From: Bacteroidetes bacterium 41-46
GTDB lineage: Bacteria; Bacteroidota; Bacteroidia; Bacteroidales; UBA932
Direction: 5' to 3'
Assembly: GCA_001897515.1 (NCBI GenBank)
Contig: MKTA01000018.1
Coordinates: 186,001 to 250,000, forward strand
DNA length: 64,000 bases
Positions 41,635-50,111 of the stretch are shown here, in pieces (position 1 is the first letter of the stretch; each line of letters begins with the position of its first letter). The translations under genes and the position numbers were made by a program. The notes beneath the pieces were generated by a model. The model saw only the letters and a program-made list of their open reading frames with translations. It was not told the DNA's origin and made no database searches.

Positions 41635-42546
41635 ATGAAAAGGATATTTTTATTATTATCAGCAGCAACACTTATTATAAGTTGCTCAAAGATAGATCAA
41701 GGCATACCGGATTCGGATGAGATGCGCTTTGCACCACAGCATTTTTCTAACAGCCAATCATCTGCTAATGGCCCGAGCACCAAAGCCACTGCCACCGCAT
41801 TTGAGGCAGGCGATAAAATCGGCCTCTTCGCAACAAAATATAATGGAGAGAATGCTGTTCCGCTGGAGATATCAGGAAACTATGCTAACAATTCGGCAGT
41901 CACATTCAATGGAACCAAATGGACAGCACAACCAGCTGTTTTTTGGGCCGACGGTAAATTTGATATATATGCCTACTACCCATTCATTCCATTTAGTAAA
42001 CTCCTTTCGGTTGACGAGCAGTCATTCTCCGTAGCATTAGATCAATCTACGGCAGAGACTGCTGATGCTCTCAGCGGATACGAAGCCTCTGACCTGCTGT
42101 GGGCAAAAAACACCAGTGTAACAAAGATGGATGTTGTACCACTTATTTTCAGACACACAATGAGCAGGCTGGTGGTTAATCTTGTGAAAGGGGAGGGGTA
42201 CACTGGTGACATTCCTGCCGATGCAATCGTAAGAGTTCATAATACGGTACCGCACTCTTACGTTGACCTTGCATCAGGTATTGTTACTAAAAATCCCTAT
42301 GAATCACCTAAATCAATAACAGCCAAAAAGCTCTCCACTGGAGTGTATGCCGCAATCATAGTACCGCAAAGAATCACTACCCGACTCCCATTTGTCGAGA
42401 TACTTACAAGCGGCGTCTCTTACCTTATAGAGAGCACATTTATCTTTAAACCCGCAACCCAGCACACAATCAACATCATACTCAGCAACAACCCTGAGCA
42501 GGTAAAGATAATTATTGGAGGAGAGTTAGAGGGAGGCTGGAATTAG
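41635..42546 (+). CDS. Fimbrillin-family (Mfa-like) lipoprotein
   Basis: A 303-residue lipoprotein, 20 bp after the fusion gene. Lipobox ISCS (Cys ~17) and an Mfa_like_1 fold: GDKIGLFATKYNGE, PAVFWADGKFDIYAYYPF, ASDLLWAKN, FRHTMSRLVVNLVKGEGY. It is clearly related to the two preceding proteins over the same motifs. It ends 20 bp before a 140-bp REP element. Confidence 0.87.
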   Translation: MKRIFLLLSAATLIISCSKIDQGIPDSDEMRFAPQHFSNSQSSANGPSTKATATAFEAGDKIGLFATKYNGENAVPLEISGNYANNSAVTFNGTKWTAQPAVFWADGKFDIYAYYPFIPFSKLLSVDEQSFSVALDQSTAETADALSGYEASDLLWAKNTSVTKMDVVPLIFRHTMSRLVVNLVKGEGYTGDIPADAIVRVHNTVPHSYVDLASGIVTKNPYESPKSITAKKLSTGVYAAIIVPQRITTRLPFVEILTSGVSYLIESTFIFKPATQHTINIILSNNPEQVKIIIGGELEGGWN

Positions 42547-42566
42547 GGTCGGGTCAGGACCAAAGG

Positions 42567-42706
42567 CACCTTGCCGTAGTTTATGGCAAGTTGCAATCAT
42601 AGAGGTATTTATACAAAGTATTTTCCTATAATTGAAGGATTATTCCAAAAAGTGCCTTTCTTATATCTCAGGTATACAATCACTTGCCAAAAACTGTGGC
42701 AAGGTG
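42567..42706. repeat. 140-bp REP-pair element left of the RAYT gene
   Basis: Starts CACCTTGCC-gtagttta-TGGCAAG and ends CTTGCCAaaaactgTGGCAAGGTG; each end is a hairpin and the two ends are inverted relative to each other. The interior (TTGCAATCATAGAG, then TATTTATACAAAGTATTTTC) is shared with the copy at 43676. It overlaps the last 15 codons of the RAYT gene. Confidence 0.9.
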
Positions 42707-43617
42707 CCTGCGGTTCCGTTGGCAAGGTCTTTGCGCTCCCCCCTCAATATCCTGATCACATCATAATAACTCTCATGAGTCACAGCAGAAATTTGTCGGT
42801 AAGTCGCCCCTCCTTGTTCCCGGAGAACTTGCATCGTTTTAACAAGTTCATTGCGGGTGATATCACCGAGCCTCCTCCCTTTTAAAATGAAACCCAGGTA
42901 TTTAGCAACTTCGTTGTCCGTAGGTCGAATCAACTGTCTGGAATTATTTTTAACACCACCCTCAACCTCTTCGAAAGACCAGAACTCCCTCAAATGTTTC
43001 TCAGCACCAGAATGAAGGTCATTATACGATTTAAACAGATAGTCACTTACTAAATCATTAATATCTATGAACTTGCCTAAGTAGTTATAGTAGCCCTTCT
43101 TGGTATAATGATACGAACTCCACCGATACTTCGTTATATTCTCACATATCCCGGCTCGTACAGGATTCGTAAGTATGTATAAGTAATTATATCTTAAATA
43201 CTCCTCATTGTCAATAAGTTTACTGCAAAATGGACTGTTAAACAATTGCCCGCTTAGCCCCTTACGCCTGTTGTACCATTGATTAAAACTCATCAGCAAA
43301 GACCTCATGAAAGCATTCAAACAATGCGTATAGATTTGTAAATGAACATGATTGTCCATCAGTACAAACGCCGACACAAAAGTTTTATTGTTTTTCGCCG
43401 CCCTGTCGCAACGCTCCAAAAATCCGACAAAATCAGTCGTATTATAGAATACGTTATACCGATTACTTCCCCTTATCCACACGTGAAAAAACCCGACCTG
43501 AGCACGCCTGGGTTCCTCCTTGATTTTTTGACTCTTAATTTCTGTTGCTAAACTTTCACCACCGACAGAAACGATATACTTATCTGCTGCACCAACCAAA
43601 GACGAAAAATCTCTCAT
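42661..43617 (-). CDS. REP-associated tyrosine transposase (RAYT)
   Basis: A 318-residue Y1 single-strand transposase. The start is at MRDFSSLVGA, preceded by GGGAGAGATTG; the 36 residues upstream in frame are REP sequence. The HUH motif is H90-V-H92 in VLMDNHVHLQIY; the nucleophile is probably Y147 in YNYLYILTNPVRAG. Unlike short IS200 TnpA it has a C-terminal HTH (REQGGATYRQISAVTHESYYDV), as in DnaA-like RAYT tails. RAYTs are single-copy domesticated enzymes that move or process REP sequences. The gene ends inside a REP element, so its tail GTLPQFLASDCIPEI is repeat-encoded. Confidence 0.9.
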   Translation of the reverse strand: MRDFSSLVGAADKYIVSVGGESLATEIKSQKIKEEPRRAQVGFFHVWIRGSNRYNVFYNTTDFVGFLERCDRAAKNNKTFVSAFVLMDNHVHLQIYTHCLNAFMRSLLMSFNQWYNRRKGLSGQLFNSPFCSKLIDNEEYLRYNYLYILTNPVRAGICENITKYRWSSYHYTKKGYYNYLGKFIDINDLVSDYLFKSYNDLHSGAEKHLREFWSFEEVEGGVKNNSRQLIRPTDNEVAKYLGFILKGRRLGDITRNELVKTMQVLREQGGATYRQISAVTHESYYDVIRILRGERKDLANGTAGTLPQFLASDCIPEI

Positions 43618-43675
43618 CACAATCTCTCCCACATATTTCAAACGCAATATACAAAAAATCCGGTTGCAGGAGAGG

Positions 43676-43815
43676 CACCTTGCCACAGTTTTTGGCAAGT
43701 TGCAATCATAGAGATATTTACACAAAGTATTTTTCTATAATTGAAGGAGTATTCAAAAAAGTTCCTTTCGTATGTCTTAGGTATACAATCACTTGCCAAA
43801 AACTGTGGCAAGGTG
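43676..43815. repeat. 140-bp REP-pair element right of the RAYT gene
   Basis: Same length, orientation and most of the interior as 42567-42706 (TTGCAATCATAGAG, ATTTACACAAAGTATTTTTC, GGTATACAATCACTTGCC). The two copies bracket the RAYT gene as direct repeats 1109 bp apart. This copy has the consensus hairpin CTTGCCACAGTTTTTGGCAAG at the left. Confidence 0.9.
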
Positions 43816-43920
43816 AACGGTGCCTCCTGGCAAGGTTTCCGCTCCGCCCATTCCTCCCAACAATAATAATTATGTTAAATAGCCAAATTCTTAAAAACGC
43901 AACCCTCTCAGATTGCGTTA

Positions 43921-43944
43921 CTTGCCAAAAACTATGGCAAGGTG
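43921..43944. repeat. Solo REP hairpin on the 3' end of the aminotransferase gene
   Basis: CTTGCCAAAAACTATGGCAAGGTG is a single REP half. On the minus strand it supplies the last residues NTLP and the TAG stop of the downstream aminotransferase gene. Confidence 0.85.
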
Positions 43945-45134
43945 TTCACCACCCCCACAACTCTCTCCAAATCCTCATCACTCAAACCAGGGTGGGAGGG
44001 AAGGCATAATCCCTTCTCAAATAACTGTCCGCAAATGCTATTCTCTCTATCCGGCTCTGTGTCTGAGTCTTTGTTAAAGCTGGTATAGCAGCTGCTATCA
44101 TTGTGTCCATAAAAAGGAGCCTCTTCAAACACAGGTTGCATATGCATCGGTTTCCAAAGAGGCCGGGTTTCAATGTTTGCAGCCTCCATTGCTAATCTTA
44201 AATCTTCACGAGTGAAGCCGGCAACTTTAGGGTCAACCAATATACAGGTTAGCCACATATTTGATTCAAATTCATCTGAAGGGTTTGTAAGGAATGATAT
44301 CCCTGGTAAGCCCTGCAGCAACTTCTTATATTTATTATTTATCTCCCTTCTTGCAGAGATATGCTCATCCAGCACCAACATCTGCCCCCTTCCAATTCCG
44401 GCGCAGATATTGCTAAGCCGATAGTTGTATCCAATATGTGAGTGCTGGTAGTGCGGTGCATTATCACGTGCCTGAGTTGCCAAAAATTTGGTCACACCGG
44501 CGGCCTCGGCAGAGGAGCAAACCAGAGCCCCACCACCCGAAGTAGTTATTATCTTATTTCCATTAAAAGAGAGACAAGCAAACTCCCCAAAAGTACCACA
44601 GCACCTTCCCCTATATTTTGAACCCATAGCCTCGGCCGCATCCTCAAGTACCGGAATCCCATAACTGTCGGCAATTTCCATTATTTCATCCATCTTTGCC
44701 GGCATTCCATAAAGATGCACCGGAATAATCGCCTTAGGTTTCTTACCTGTTATCTTAATCCTATCCTCAATTGCAATCTCAAGCAGCTTTGGATCCATAT
44801 TCCATGTCTCCTCCTCACTATCCACAAATACAGGCGATGCCCCAACATATTTAATCGGATTAGCACTTGCGCTAAAAGTAAAGGATTGGCAAATCACCTC
44901 GTCTCCAGGTTGCACCCCAAGCTGAATAAGCGCCAGATGTATAGCCGCCGTTCCCGAGCTCAGAGCCACTATATGTTTATCACCGCCGATAAACTCCTCC
45001 AGATCCTTTTCGAATCCATCCACATTTGGGCCGAGCGGAACCACCCAGTTTGTGTCAAAAGCCGATTGAATAAATTTTTGCTCCATACCGCCCATATGGG
45101 CCAGTGAGAGCCAGATTTTATTAAAAGTTGACAT
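43932..45134 (-). CDS. pglE: DegT/DnrJ/EryC1-family sugar aminotransferase (PglE-like)
   Basis: A 400-residue PLP enzyme. The PLP lysine lies in SFNGNKIITTSGGGAL; other family marks are LSSGTAAIHLAL, VEDAAEAMGS and HYQHSHIGYNYRLSNICAGIGRGQ. With the acetyltransferase and phosphosugar transferase that precede it in transcription order, it forms the PglE/D/C set that makes and loads UDP-N,N'-diacetylbacillosamine-like sugars. It transaminates the 4-keto sugar. The last codons and stop are inside a REP hairpin. It is the distal end of the polysaccharide operon. Confidence 0.88.
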   Translation of the reverse strand: MSTFNKIWLSLAHMGGMEQKFIQSAFDTNWVVPLGPNVDGFEKDLEEFIGGDKHIVALSSGTAAIHLALIQLGVQPGDEVICQSFTFSASANPIKYVGASPVFVDSEEETWNMDPKLLEIAIEDRIKITGKKPKAIIPVHLYGMPAKMDEIMEIADSYGIPVLEDAAEAMGSKYRGRCCGTFGEFACLSFNGNKIITTSGGGALVCSSAEAAGVTKFLATQARDNAPHYQHSHIGYNYRLSNICAGIGRGQMLVLDEHISARREINNKYKKLLQGLPGISFLTNPSDEFESNMWLTCILVDPKVAGFTREDLRLAMEAANIETRPLWKPMHMQPVFEEAPFYGHNDSSCYTSFNKDSDTEPDRENSICGQLFEKGLCLPSHPGLSDEDLERVVGVVNTLP

Positions 45135-45147
45135 ATATAAATTTTAG

Positions 45148-45762
45148 TTAAATCAATTTTTTTACCACCCTAGCCGGATTACCCATCACCAACACATTAT
45201 CAGGGACATCTCTCATCACTACAGAACCAGCTGCCACTAGGCTCCATTTGCCAACTCTGATTCCTGGGATTACAACAGCTCCTGCACCCACCTGACTTCC
45301 CTCTCCAATAAAAACATTTCCGCAAAGAGTTGCATTTGGAGAGATATGTACAAAGTCCTCAAGCAAACAATCATGATCTACAGATGCAGCCGTATTAATA
45401 ATGCAATGCCTGCCAACAGAAGCAGCCGATTGAATTATTGCTCCTTGCATTACCACTGACCCATCACAAACAGTAGCGTGCTCTGAAATAATTGCTGTAG
45501 GGTGGATTGCCTTACCATATTTAATATTTAGTGGAAGCTTGTCCTCTACCTTTTTTCTGATATTATTCAGCCCAATCGAAATAATTAATTTGCTTTCTTT
45601 CAGAATTTCAGAATTATAAGAGCCAAAAACTTTATATCCAAGAAGCTCTTTAACATTAGGATTATCGTCAAATAGTCCTTTAACTTCAAATCCTGAGGCA
45701 GTTAATGAATCAATAATCACTTTCGCATGCCCACTTGCCCCATATAAAAAAACAGATTTCAT
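45148..45762 (-). CDS. pglD: Sugar O/N-acetyltransferase, left-handed beta-helix (PglD/NeuD family)
   Basis: A 204-residue enzyme. The N-terminal Rossmann-like subdomain starts FLYGASGHAKVIIDSL, and hexapeptide repeats from residue ~85 build the beta-helix (HATVCDGSVVMQGAIIQSAA, then GAGAVVIPGIRVGKWSLVAAG). The acid/base histidine is in ASVDHDC. It most likely N-acetylates the 4-amino group put on by the neighbouring aminotransferase. It sits 13 bp before pglE. Confidence 0.87.
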   Translation of the reverse strand: MKSVFLYGASGHAKVIIDSLTASGFEVKGLFDDNPNVKELLGYKVFGSYNSEILKESKLIISIGLNNIRKKVEDKLPLNIKYGKAIHPTAIISEHATVCDGSVVMQGAIIQSAASVGRHCIINTAASVDHDCLLEDFVHISPNATLCGNVFIGEGSQVGAGAVVIPGIRVGKWSLVAAGSVVMRDVPDNVLVMGNPARVVKKLI

Positions 45763-45763
45763 A

Positions 45764-46372
45764 TCATTTATTCCCTTTAAACGGCTCCATTGTTACATCA
45801 CTCCCCGCATTAATCCCATCCCTGAAAAAGACCCTTTTAACAGTTAAAAATAGTATTTTTATATCCAGCCACAAACTCAAATTATCCACATACCACACAT
45901 CATACTCAAACTTCTGCTCCCACGAGATCGCATTCCTCCCATTCACCTGCGCCCACCCGGTCATCCCCGGCTTCACCTCATGCCGCCTCGCCTGCCTATC
46001 GGAATAGAGCGGAAGGTATTGCACCAGCAAAGGCCGAGGTCCCACCAGGCTCATATCCCCCTTCAGGACATTTATCAGCTGAGGAAGCTCATCAATGGAC
46101 AAAGAGCGCACCACCCTCCCCACCGATGTAATCCTCTCCCCATCCGGCAACAGATTCCCCGCACCATCCCTCTTGTCACTCATCGTCTTAAACTTAATCA
46201 CCCTGAACAACTTCCCCCCCTTCCCGGGCCGACACTGAACAAAAACCGCCCCGGCCCCTCCATTCGCCACCATCAGCAGCACCCATACAAGTAGAAGGAT
46301 GGGGCTAATAACCACCAGCCCAATTAAAGACAAAGTAAAATCCAGGAAGCGTTTGAAGAAGAATTTGTACAT
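45764..46372 (-). CDS. pglC: Initiating phosphosugar transferase (PglC/WcaJ type)
   Basis: A 202-residue monotopic membrane enzyme that moves a phosphosugar from UDP-sugar to undecaprenyl phosphate. An N-terminal re-entrant hydrophobic helix (FTLSLIGLVVISPILLLVWVLL) is followed by the core LFRVIKFKTM, SIDELPQLINVLKGDMSLVGPRP, and RHEVKPGMTGWAQVNGRN. It is of the short PglC class. It starts repeat-unit assembly for this locus and overlaps nothing, lying 1 bp from pglD. Confidence 0.93.
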   Translation of the reverse strand: MYKFFFKRFLDFTLSLIGLVVISPILLLVWVLLMVANGGAGAVFVQCRPGKGGKLFRVIKFKTMSDKRDGAGNLLPDGERITSVGRVVRSLSIDELPQLINVLKGDMSLVGPRPLLVQYLPLYSDRQARRHEVKPGMTGWAQVNGRNAISWEQKFEYDVWYVDNLSLWLDIKILFLTVKRVFFRDGINAGSDVTMEPFKGNK

Positions 46373-46397
46373 TTTAATTTGGTTTATTTACTTTGCT

Positions 46398-46967
46398 TTA
46401 CTTTGCTTTGAATTTCATTTCATTATAATCTATCCCTGGTGATTTCTCGATAAAATTAACGTAATCCTTTTCCCTCTTAACTTTTGTAGGTTGAACCAAA
46501 CTGCAATATAACACAGCTACCGTTAGGTAGGGAAGAAAAATAGTAAGACACGAACATTTATGATCTCCCATAGAGTTATTACAATAAGGGATTAATCTGA
46601 CAGAAATGTGATAAATCAATAGTATTACTGATATAAATATTACTATCACTAAGTTAATTTTCAATGAATCGATAACACTATATTTATTACTGTGTTTATT
46701 AAAATAATGATGTATTTCTTTCTCGTCCTCTTGGTACAAAAACTGCCTCTCAATATTCCTAATTATTGCAAAATTTCTTCTGTACCAAAAGTTTGATTCA
46801 TAGATATTTGCTATCGCCCACATAGCAATTGAAAGACAAATGGTAGTTATAAAATCAGTTACAATGTCATCGCCCTTCCCATGTTTTATAAAAATAGCAA
46901 GTGATGAAATAAATAGAATTGCTAATTCCCAAGAGAACTTGTAATGATTATAAACGCTTTTGTTCAA
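46398..46967 (-). CDS. Integral membrane protein of unknown function
   Basis: A 189-residue protein with about four hydrophobic segments (WELAILFISSLAIFI, FITTICLSIAMWAIANIY, INLVIVIFISVILLIYHIS, LTIFLPYLTVAVLYCSL). The longest frame starts with TTG at 46965-46967 (MNKSVYNHYKFSW); no closer ATG leaves helix 1 intact. No polysaccharide-enzyme motif is seen. AT content is high and the flanks (46968-47113) contain only non-coding AT-rich sequence. It may be an inserted accessory gene. Confidence 0.55.
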   Translation of the reverse strand: MNKSVYNHYKFSWELAILFISSLAIFIKHGKGDDIVTDFITTICLSIAMWAIANIYESNFWYRRNFAIIRNIERQFLYQEDEKEIHHYFNKHSNKYSVIDSLKINLVIVIFISVILLIYHISVRLIPYCNNSMGDHKCSCLTIFLPYLTVAVLYCSLVQPTKVKREKDYVNFIEKSPGIDYNEMKFKAK

Positions 46968-47113
46968 AAGGTCACATGAAGACTTTAAGAATTCTTATCT
47001 GTTTTCACCGTAGTTTTCTTCTTCTTCCATATCAGATATGATTTAAGGTTTAAATAAGTTTTCTGCTTCTTCGGGCATCATTCCTTTTGAAAAGACCTAT
47101 TTAAGGAAATAGG

Positions 47114-48247
47114 TTACTCTCCCCAAACGACCCGTTTAATATAATCGGTATAACTCAAAATAATCCTTACCACTTTTTCACTCACATTGGGCATACTATA
47201 ATCAGCTACAGGTCTGAAATTGCGCTCCTCTCCTAAAGATTGATACTGCAACTGCACCAGCCCCTGCATTACCCGTTCCGGGTTCAACCCGACCATCATT
47301 ACCGAAGCCTCTTCCATAGCTTCAGGGCGTTCATGTGCTTCACGGATGTTTAATGCTCTAAAGTTTAATATTGAAGACTCTTCGGATATGGTGCCACTAT
47401 CCGATAATACTGCAAATGACTTCAATTGGAGTTTGTTGTAGTCGCTAAGCCCCATTGGTTTCATTAGTTGTACATTCTTGTGGAATGTTACCCCTTTTGC
47501 TTCAATCATCTTTCTAGTGCGAGGGTGAGTAGAGACTATTACCGGGTAGTCATACTTATGAGCAATTTCGTTTAGGATTTGAACCAGGTTTTTGAAATTC
47601 TTCTCTGAATTGATGTTCTCTTCCCTGTGAGCAGATACAACAAAGTATTTGCCTTCCTCCAAACCTAATTTCTCTAAAATAGAAGAGCTTTTAATTTTTG
47701 GAAGGTATTGCATCAAAACCTCGTACATAGGACTACCTGTTTTAATGATTCTGTCCGGCCGTAAACCTTCTGCAAGAAGGTATTCACGGGCAATGTCACT
47801 ATAAGTAAGATTTATGTCAGCAGTGTGGTCAACAATTTTGCGGTTGCTCTCCTCCGGTACCCTCTGATCGAAACACCTGTTACCCGCCTCCATATGGAAG
47901 ATGGGGATATGCCGTTTCTTGGCAGCGATTGCACACAGGCAAGAGTTTGTATCACCCAGCACCAGGAAAGCATCAGGTTGTTCCTTCTCCAGAACAGGGT
48001 CTATATTAATCAGAATCTGTCCGGCAGTTTCAGTAGCGTTTTTACCTGCAGCATTCAAAAAATGATCAGGCTTACGCAACCCCAGGTCCTCGAAGAAAAC
48101 CTCGTTCAGTTCGTAATCATAATTCTGTCCGGTATGCACCAATATATGTTCAATTGCCTCTGAAGCATCGAGTTTCTGAAGCACGCACGAGAGCCGGATT
48201 ATTTCCGGACGGGTACCCACTACTGTAAGGACTTTAAGTTTTTTCAT
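47114..48247 (-). CDS. capG: UDP-N-acetylglucosamine 2-epimerase family (CapG/WbjD type)
   Basis: A 377-residue epimerase: [22 protein letters not shown] start, [52 protein letters not shown], and SAHREENI. The wording [11 protein letters not shown] is typical of the WbjD/CapG branch, which makes UDP-L-FucNAc, rather than WecB (HVEAGLRTGDL). With CapE and CapF upstream in transcription order, the UDP-L-N-acetylfucosamine pathway is complete. Confidence 0.9.
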   Translation of the reverse strand: MKKLKVLTVVGTRPEIIRLSCVLQKLDASEAIEHILVHTGQNYDYELNEVFFEDLGLRKPDHFLNAAGKNATETAGQILINIDPVLEKEQPDAFLVLGDTNSCLCAIAAKKRHIPIFHMEAGNRCFDQRVPEESNRKIVDHTADINLTYSDIAREYLLAEGLRPDRIIKTGSPMYEVLMQYLPKIKSSSILEKLGLEEGKYFVVSAHREENINSEKNFKNLVQILNEIAHKYDYPVIVSTHPRTRKMIEAKGVTFHKNVQLMKPMGLSDYNKLQLKSFAVLSDSGTISEESSILNFRALNIREAHERPEAMEEASVMMVGLNPERVMQGLVQLQYQSLGEERNFRPVADYSMPNVSEKVVRIILSYTDYIKRVVWGE

Positions 48248-48269
48248 ATTTTTTATAGATTTCTTAGAG

Positions 48270-48507
48270 CAAAGGTTTTTTTAAGAGACAAGGAAAAAGG
48301 AGAAAGAGAAAAGTTTAGAGGAATTCATTCCAGAAGAATTAAGAGCCAAGGAAAAAGGAAAAAGTAGAAAGTTTAGAGGAATTCATTCCAGAAGAACTAA
48401 GAGCCAAGGGAAAAGAGAAAAGTATCGAAGCAAATCTCCCTCCACTTTTCACTTTTATCGTTTCACTTTTATCTTTTTACTTTTATCTTTTTACTTTTAT
48501 CTTTTTA
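48270..48507. repeat. Purine-rich 58-bp repeat and pyrimidine-rich 15-bp repeat
   Basis: Left part: two copies of a 58-bp unit containing GTTTAGAGGAATTCATTCCA at 48313 and 48371, set in A/G-only text (AAGGAAAAAGGAAAAAG). Right part (48450-48507): ACTTTTATCTTTTT-type units of 15 bp repeated three to four times. The two halves are roughly complementary, so an RNA could fold back over ~230 nt. They lie directly downstream of the four-helix-bundle gene. Confidence 0.8.
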
Positions 48508-48508
48508 C

Positions 48509-48865
48509 TTAATCTCCGTACACCTTCGTATTATTTACTATTGCTCCTAAAACATTTTTTAGTTCCTGACTTTCTTTTAACAACCTGTCTAACTCTGATT
48601 GATTAACATTTCCAATCTTCTTAATAACTCTTAACCAATAATTTGATTCTCTCGCCTCGCGTAAAGCTATTCTCACTTTATTCTTAAAATCAGCTTTAGA
48701 GGATCCTGCCTGAGATTCTTCATAATTGGCACCCGTAGAAGTTGAACTCTTAATCAATTGGTTTTTAATAATATAATATTCCTGATTATTAGGCAACTGT
48801 CTTAAATATTTAATACAATCAACACCAAAAATAAATGTCCTTTCCAACAAATCATTCTCCCTCAT
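48509..48865 (-). CDS. Four-helix-bundle protein (S23 / IVS-encoded type)
   Basis: A 118-residue protein starting MRENDLLERTFIFGV; an ATG five codons earlier is possible. Family marks are LRQLPNNQEYYIIKNQLIKSSTSTGANYEESQAGSSKADFKNKVRIALREARESNYWL. These proteins are encoded inside 23S rRNA intervening sequences of some bacteria and, in Bacteroidota, as solo inserts in capsule and other loci. Molecular function is unknown. It splits the capE-F-G gene set and is flanked by pyrimidine-rich repeats on both sides, as expected of an inserted unit. Confidence 0.88.
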   Translation of the reverse strand: MRENDLLERTFIFGVDCIKYLRQLPNNQEYYIIKNQLIKSSTSTGANYEESQAGSSKADFKNKVRIALREARESNYWLRVIKKIGNVNQSELDRLLKESQELKNVLGAIVNNTKVYGD

Positions 48866-48879
48866 ATCACACCCCCTCA

Positions 48880-48962
48880 CTCCTTACTTTTTACTTTTAT
48901 CTTCTTACTTTTCCCTTTTTACTTTTTACTTGTCTCTTTTTCCTTTTATCTTTTCCCTTTTT
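48880..48962. repeat. Pyrimidine-rich repeat right of the four-helix-bundle gene
   Basis: TTACTTTTTACTTTTATCTT-like text without A/G runs, matching the array at 48450-48507. Its right end encodes the last residues of the CapF-like protein (KKGKR and stop), so the repeat has replaced or extended that gene's 3' end. Confidence 0.75.
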
Positions 48963-50106
48963 TATCCACCGGTAAAAAAAACGTATCCGGCCGTTCCGGA
49001 TCAAACACTTCGTTCACCCACATCACCGTCACCATATCAGTTTCACCCAGATTCTCTATATTGTGCGTATATCCCACGGGAATATCTACCACCTCCAGTT
49101 TATCGCCTGAAACAAAGTATTCATAGACCTTCTCCTCATCTATCTTGCGGAAACGAATAACTCCTTTACCGCTAACTACTAAAAATTTCTCATTCTTTGT
49201 ATGATGCCAGTGTTGTCCTTTAGTGATACCCGGTTTAGAGATGTTGATGGAAACCTGTCCCCGGTCGGGCGATTTCAGAAACTCGGTAAACGAGCCCCTC
49301 TCATCTAAATTCATCTTCAGGGGATAGGAGAACTGGCCTTCGGGCAAATAACTGAGGAAAGTAGAATATAGTTTCTTTGTTAAAGCATCCGACAAATTGG
49401 GAACCTGCAGCGTACTACGGCTCTCTTTAAAAGAGTAGATCAATTCCACAATCTCTCCCAGCTGAACCCGATGCTCTATGGGCACTTTGCAAAAAACGCC
49501 CTCTTTGTGAGGTATGCCTTCCAATGCCGATATCAACTCTTTCACCACATCGTCAATATAGACAAGCGTCATATTCACAGAGCGGTCGTTCACCTGAATT
49601 GGCAAATCATTGGCCACATTATGACAGAAGGTAGCCACCGCACTATTATAATTAGGACGACACCATTTACCAAACACATTTGGAAAGCGGTAGATCAGTA
49701 CCTCCGAACCTGTCGCACTGCCATAATCAAACAACAAATCCTCACCAGCCTTTTTTGAGACACCGTAAGGATTATCCAGTTCCGCCTGAATGGAAGAGGA
49801 GAGCATCACTGGGCAATTGTTACCATGTTTCTTTAAACTATCCAACAGCAGAGAAGTGAATCCAAAATTCCCTTCCATAAACTCAGATTGCTCTTTTGGC
49901 CGATTCACCCCGGCCAGATGAAATACAAAATCAGCCTCTTTGCAATACTTATCCAGCAAATCAGGATCCGAATCTATATCAAATTCGAACAGGGTGAGAT
50001 CAGATGTTAAACTATAGTTCTTCGCTTTACCCTCTCTTATGTTACTCAGCTCTGCAATAAGGTTTTTTCCTATAAATCCCTTTGCACCGGTAATGAGTAT
50101 ATTCAT
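48946..50106 (-). CDS. capF: UDP-2-acetamido-2,6-dideoxy-hexulose reductase/epimerase (CapF/WbjC)
   Basis: A 386-residue bifunctional enzyme. The N-terminal SDR domain (NILITGAKGFIGKNLIAEL, FHLAGVNRPKEQSEF, NPYGVSKKAGE) reduces, and the C-terminal cupin (QVSINISKPGITKGQHWHHTKNEKFLVVSGKG) epimerises. This two-domain form is diagnostic of CapF. It works between CapE and CapG in UDP-L-FucNAc synthesis. It starts 5 bp after capE stops. Confidence 0.94.
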   Translation of the reverse strand: MNILITGAKGFIGKNLIAELSNIREGKAKNYSLTSDLTLFEFDIDSDPDLLDKYCKEADFVFHLAGVNRPKEQSEFMEGNFGFTSLLLDSLKKHGNNCPVMLSSSIQAELDNPYGVSKKAGEDLLFDYGSATGSEVLIYRFPNVFGKWCRPNYNSAVATFCHNVANDLPIQVNDRSVNMTLVYIDDVVKELISALEGIPHKEGVFCKVPIEHRVQLGEIVELIYSFKESRSTLQVPNLSDALTKKLYSTFLSYLPEGQFSYPLKMNLDERGSFTEFLKSPDRGQVSINISKPGITKGQHWHHTKNEKFLVVSGKGVIRFRKIDEEKVYEYFVSGDKLEVVDIPVGYTHNIENLGETDMVTVMWVNEVFDPERPDTFFLPVDKKGKR

Positions 50107-50111
50107 AGCAC

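Noticed and set aside
43545-44009. Plus-strand ORF containing TLPQFLAS opposite the RAYT region
   Set aside because: Its readable part is just the translated REP element; there is no family resemblance, and it overlaps two genes antisense.
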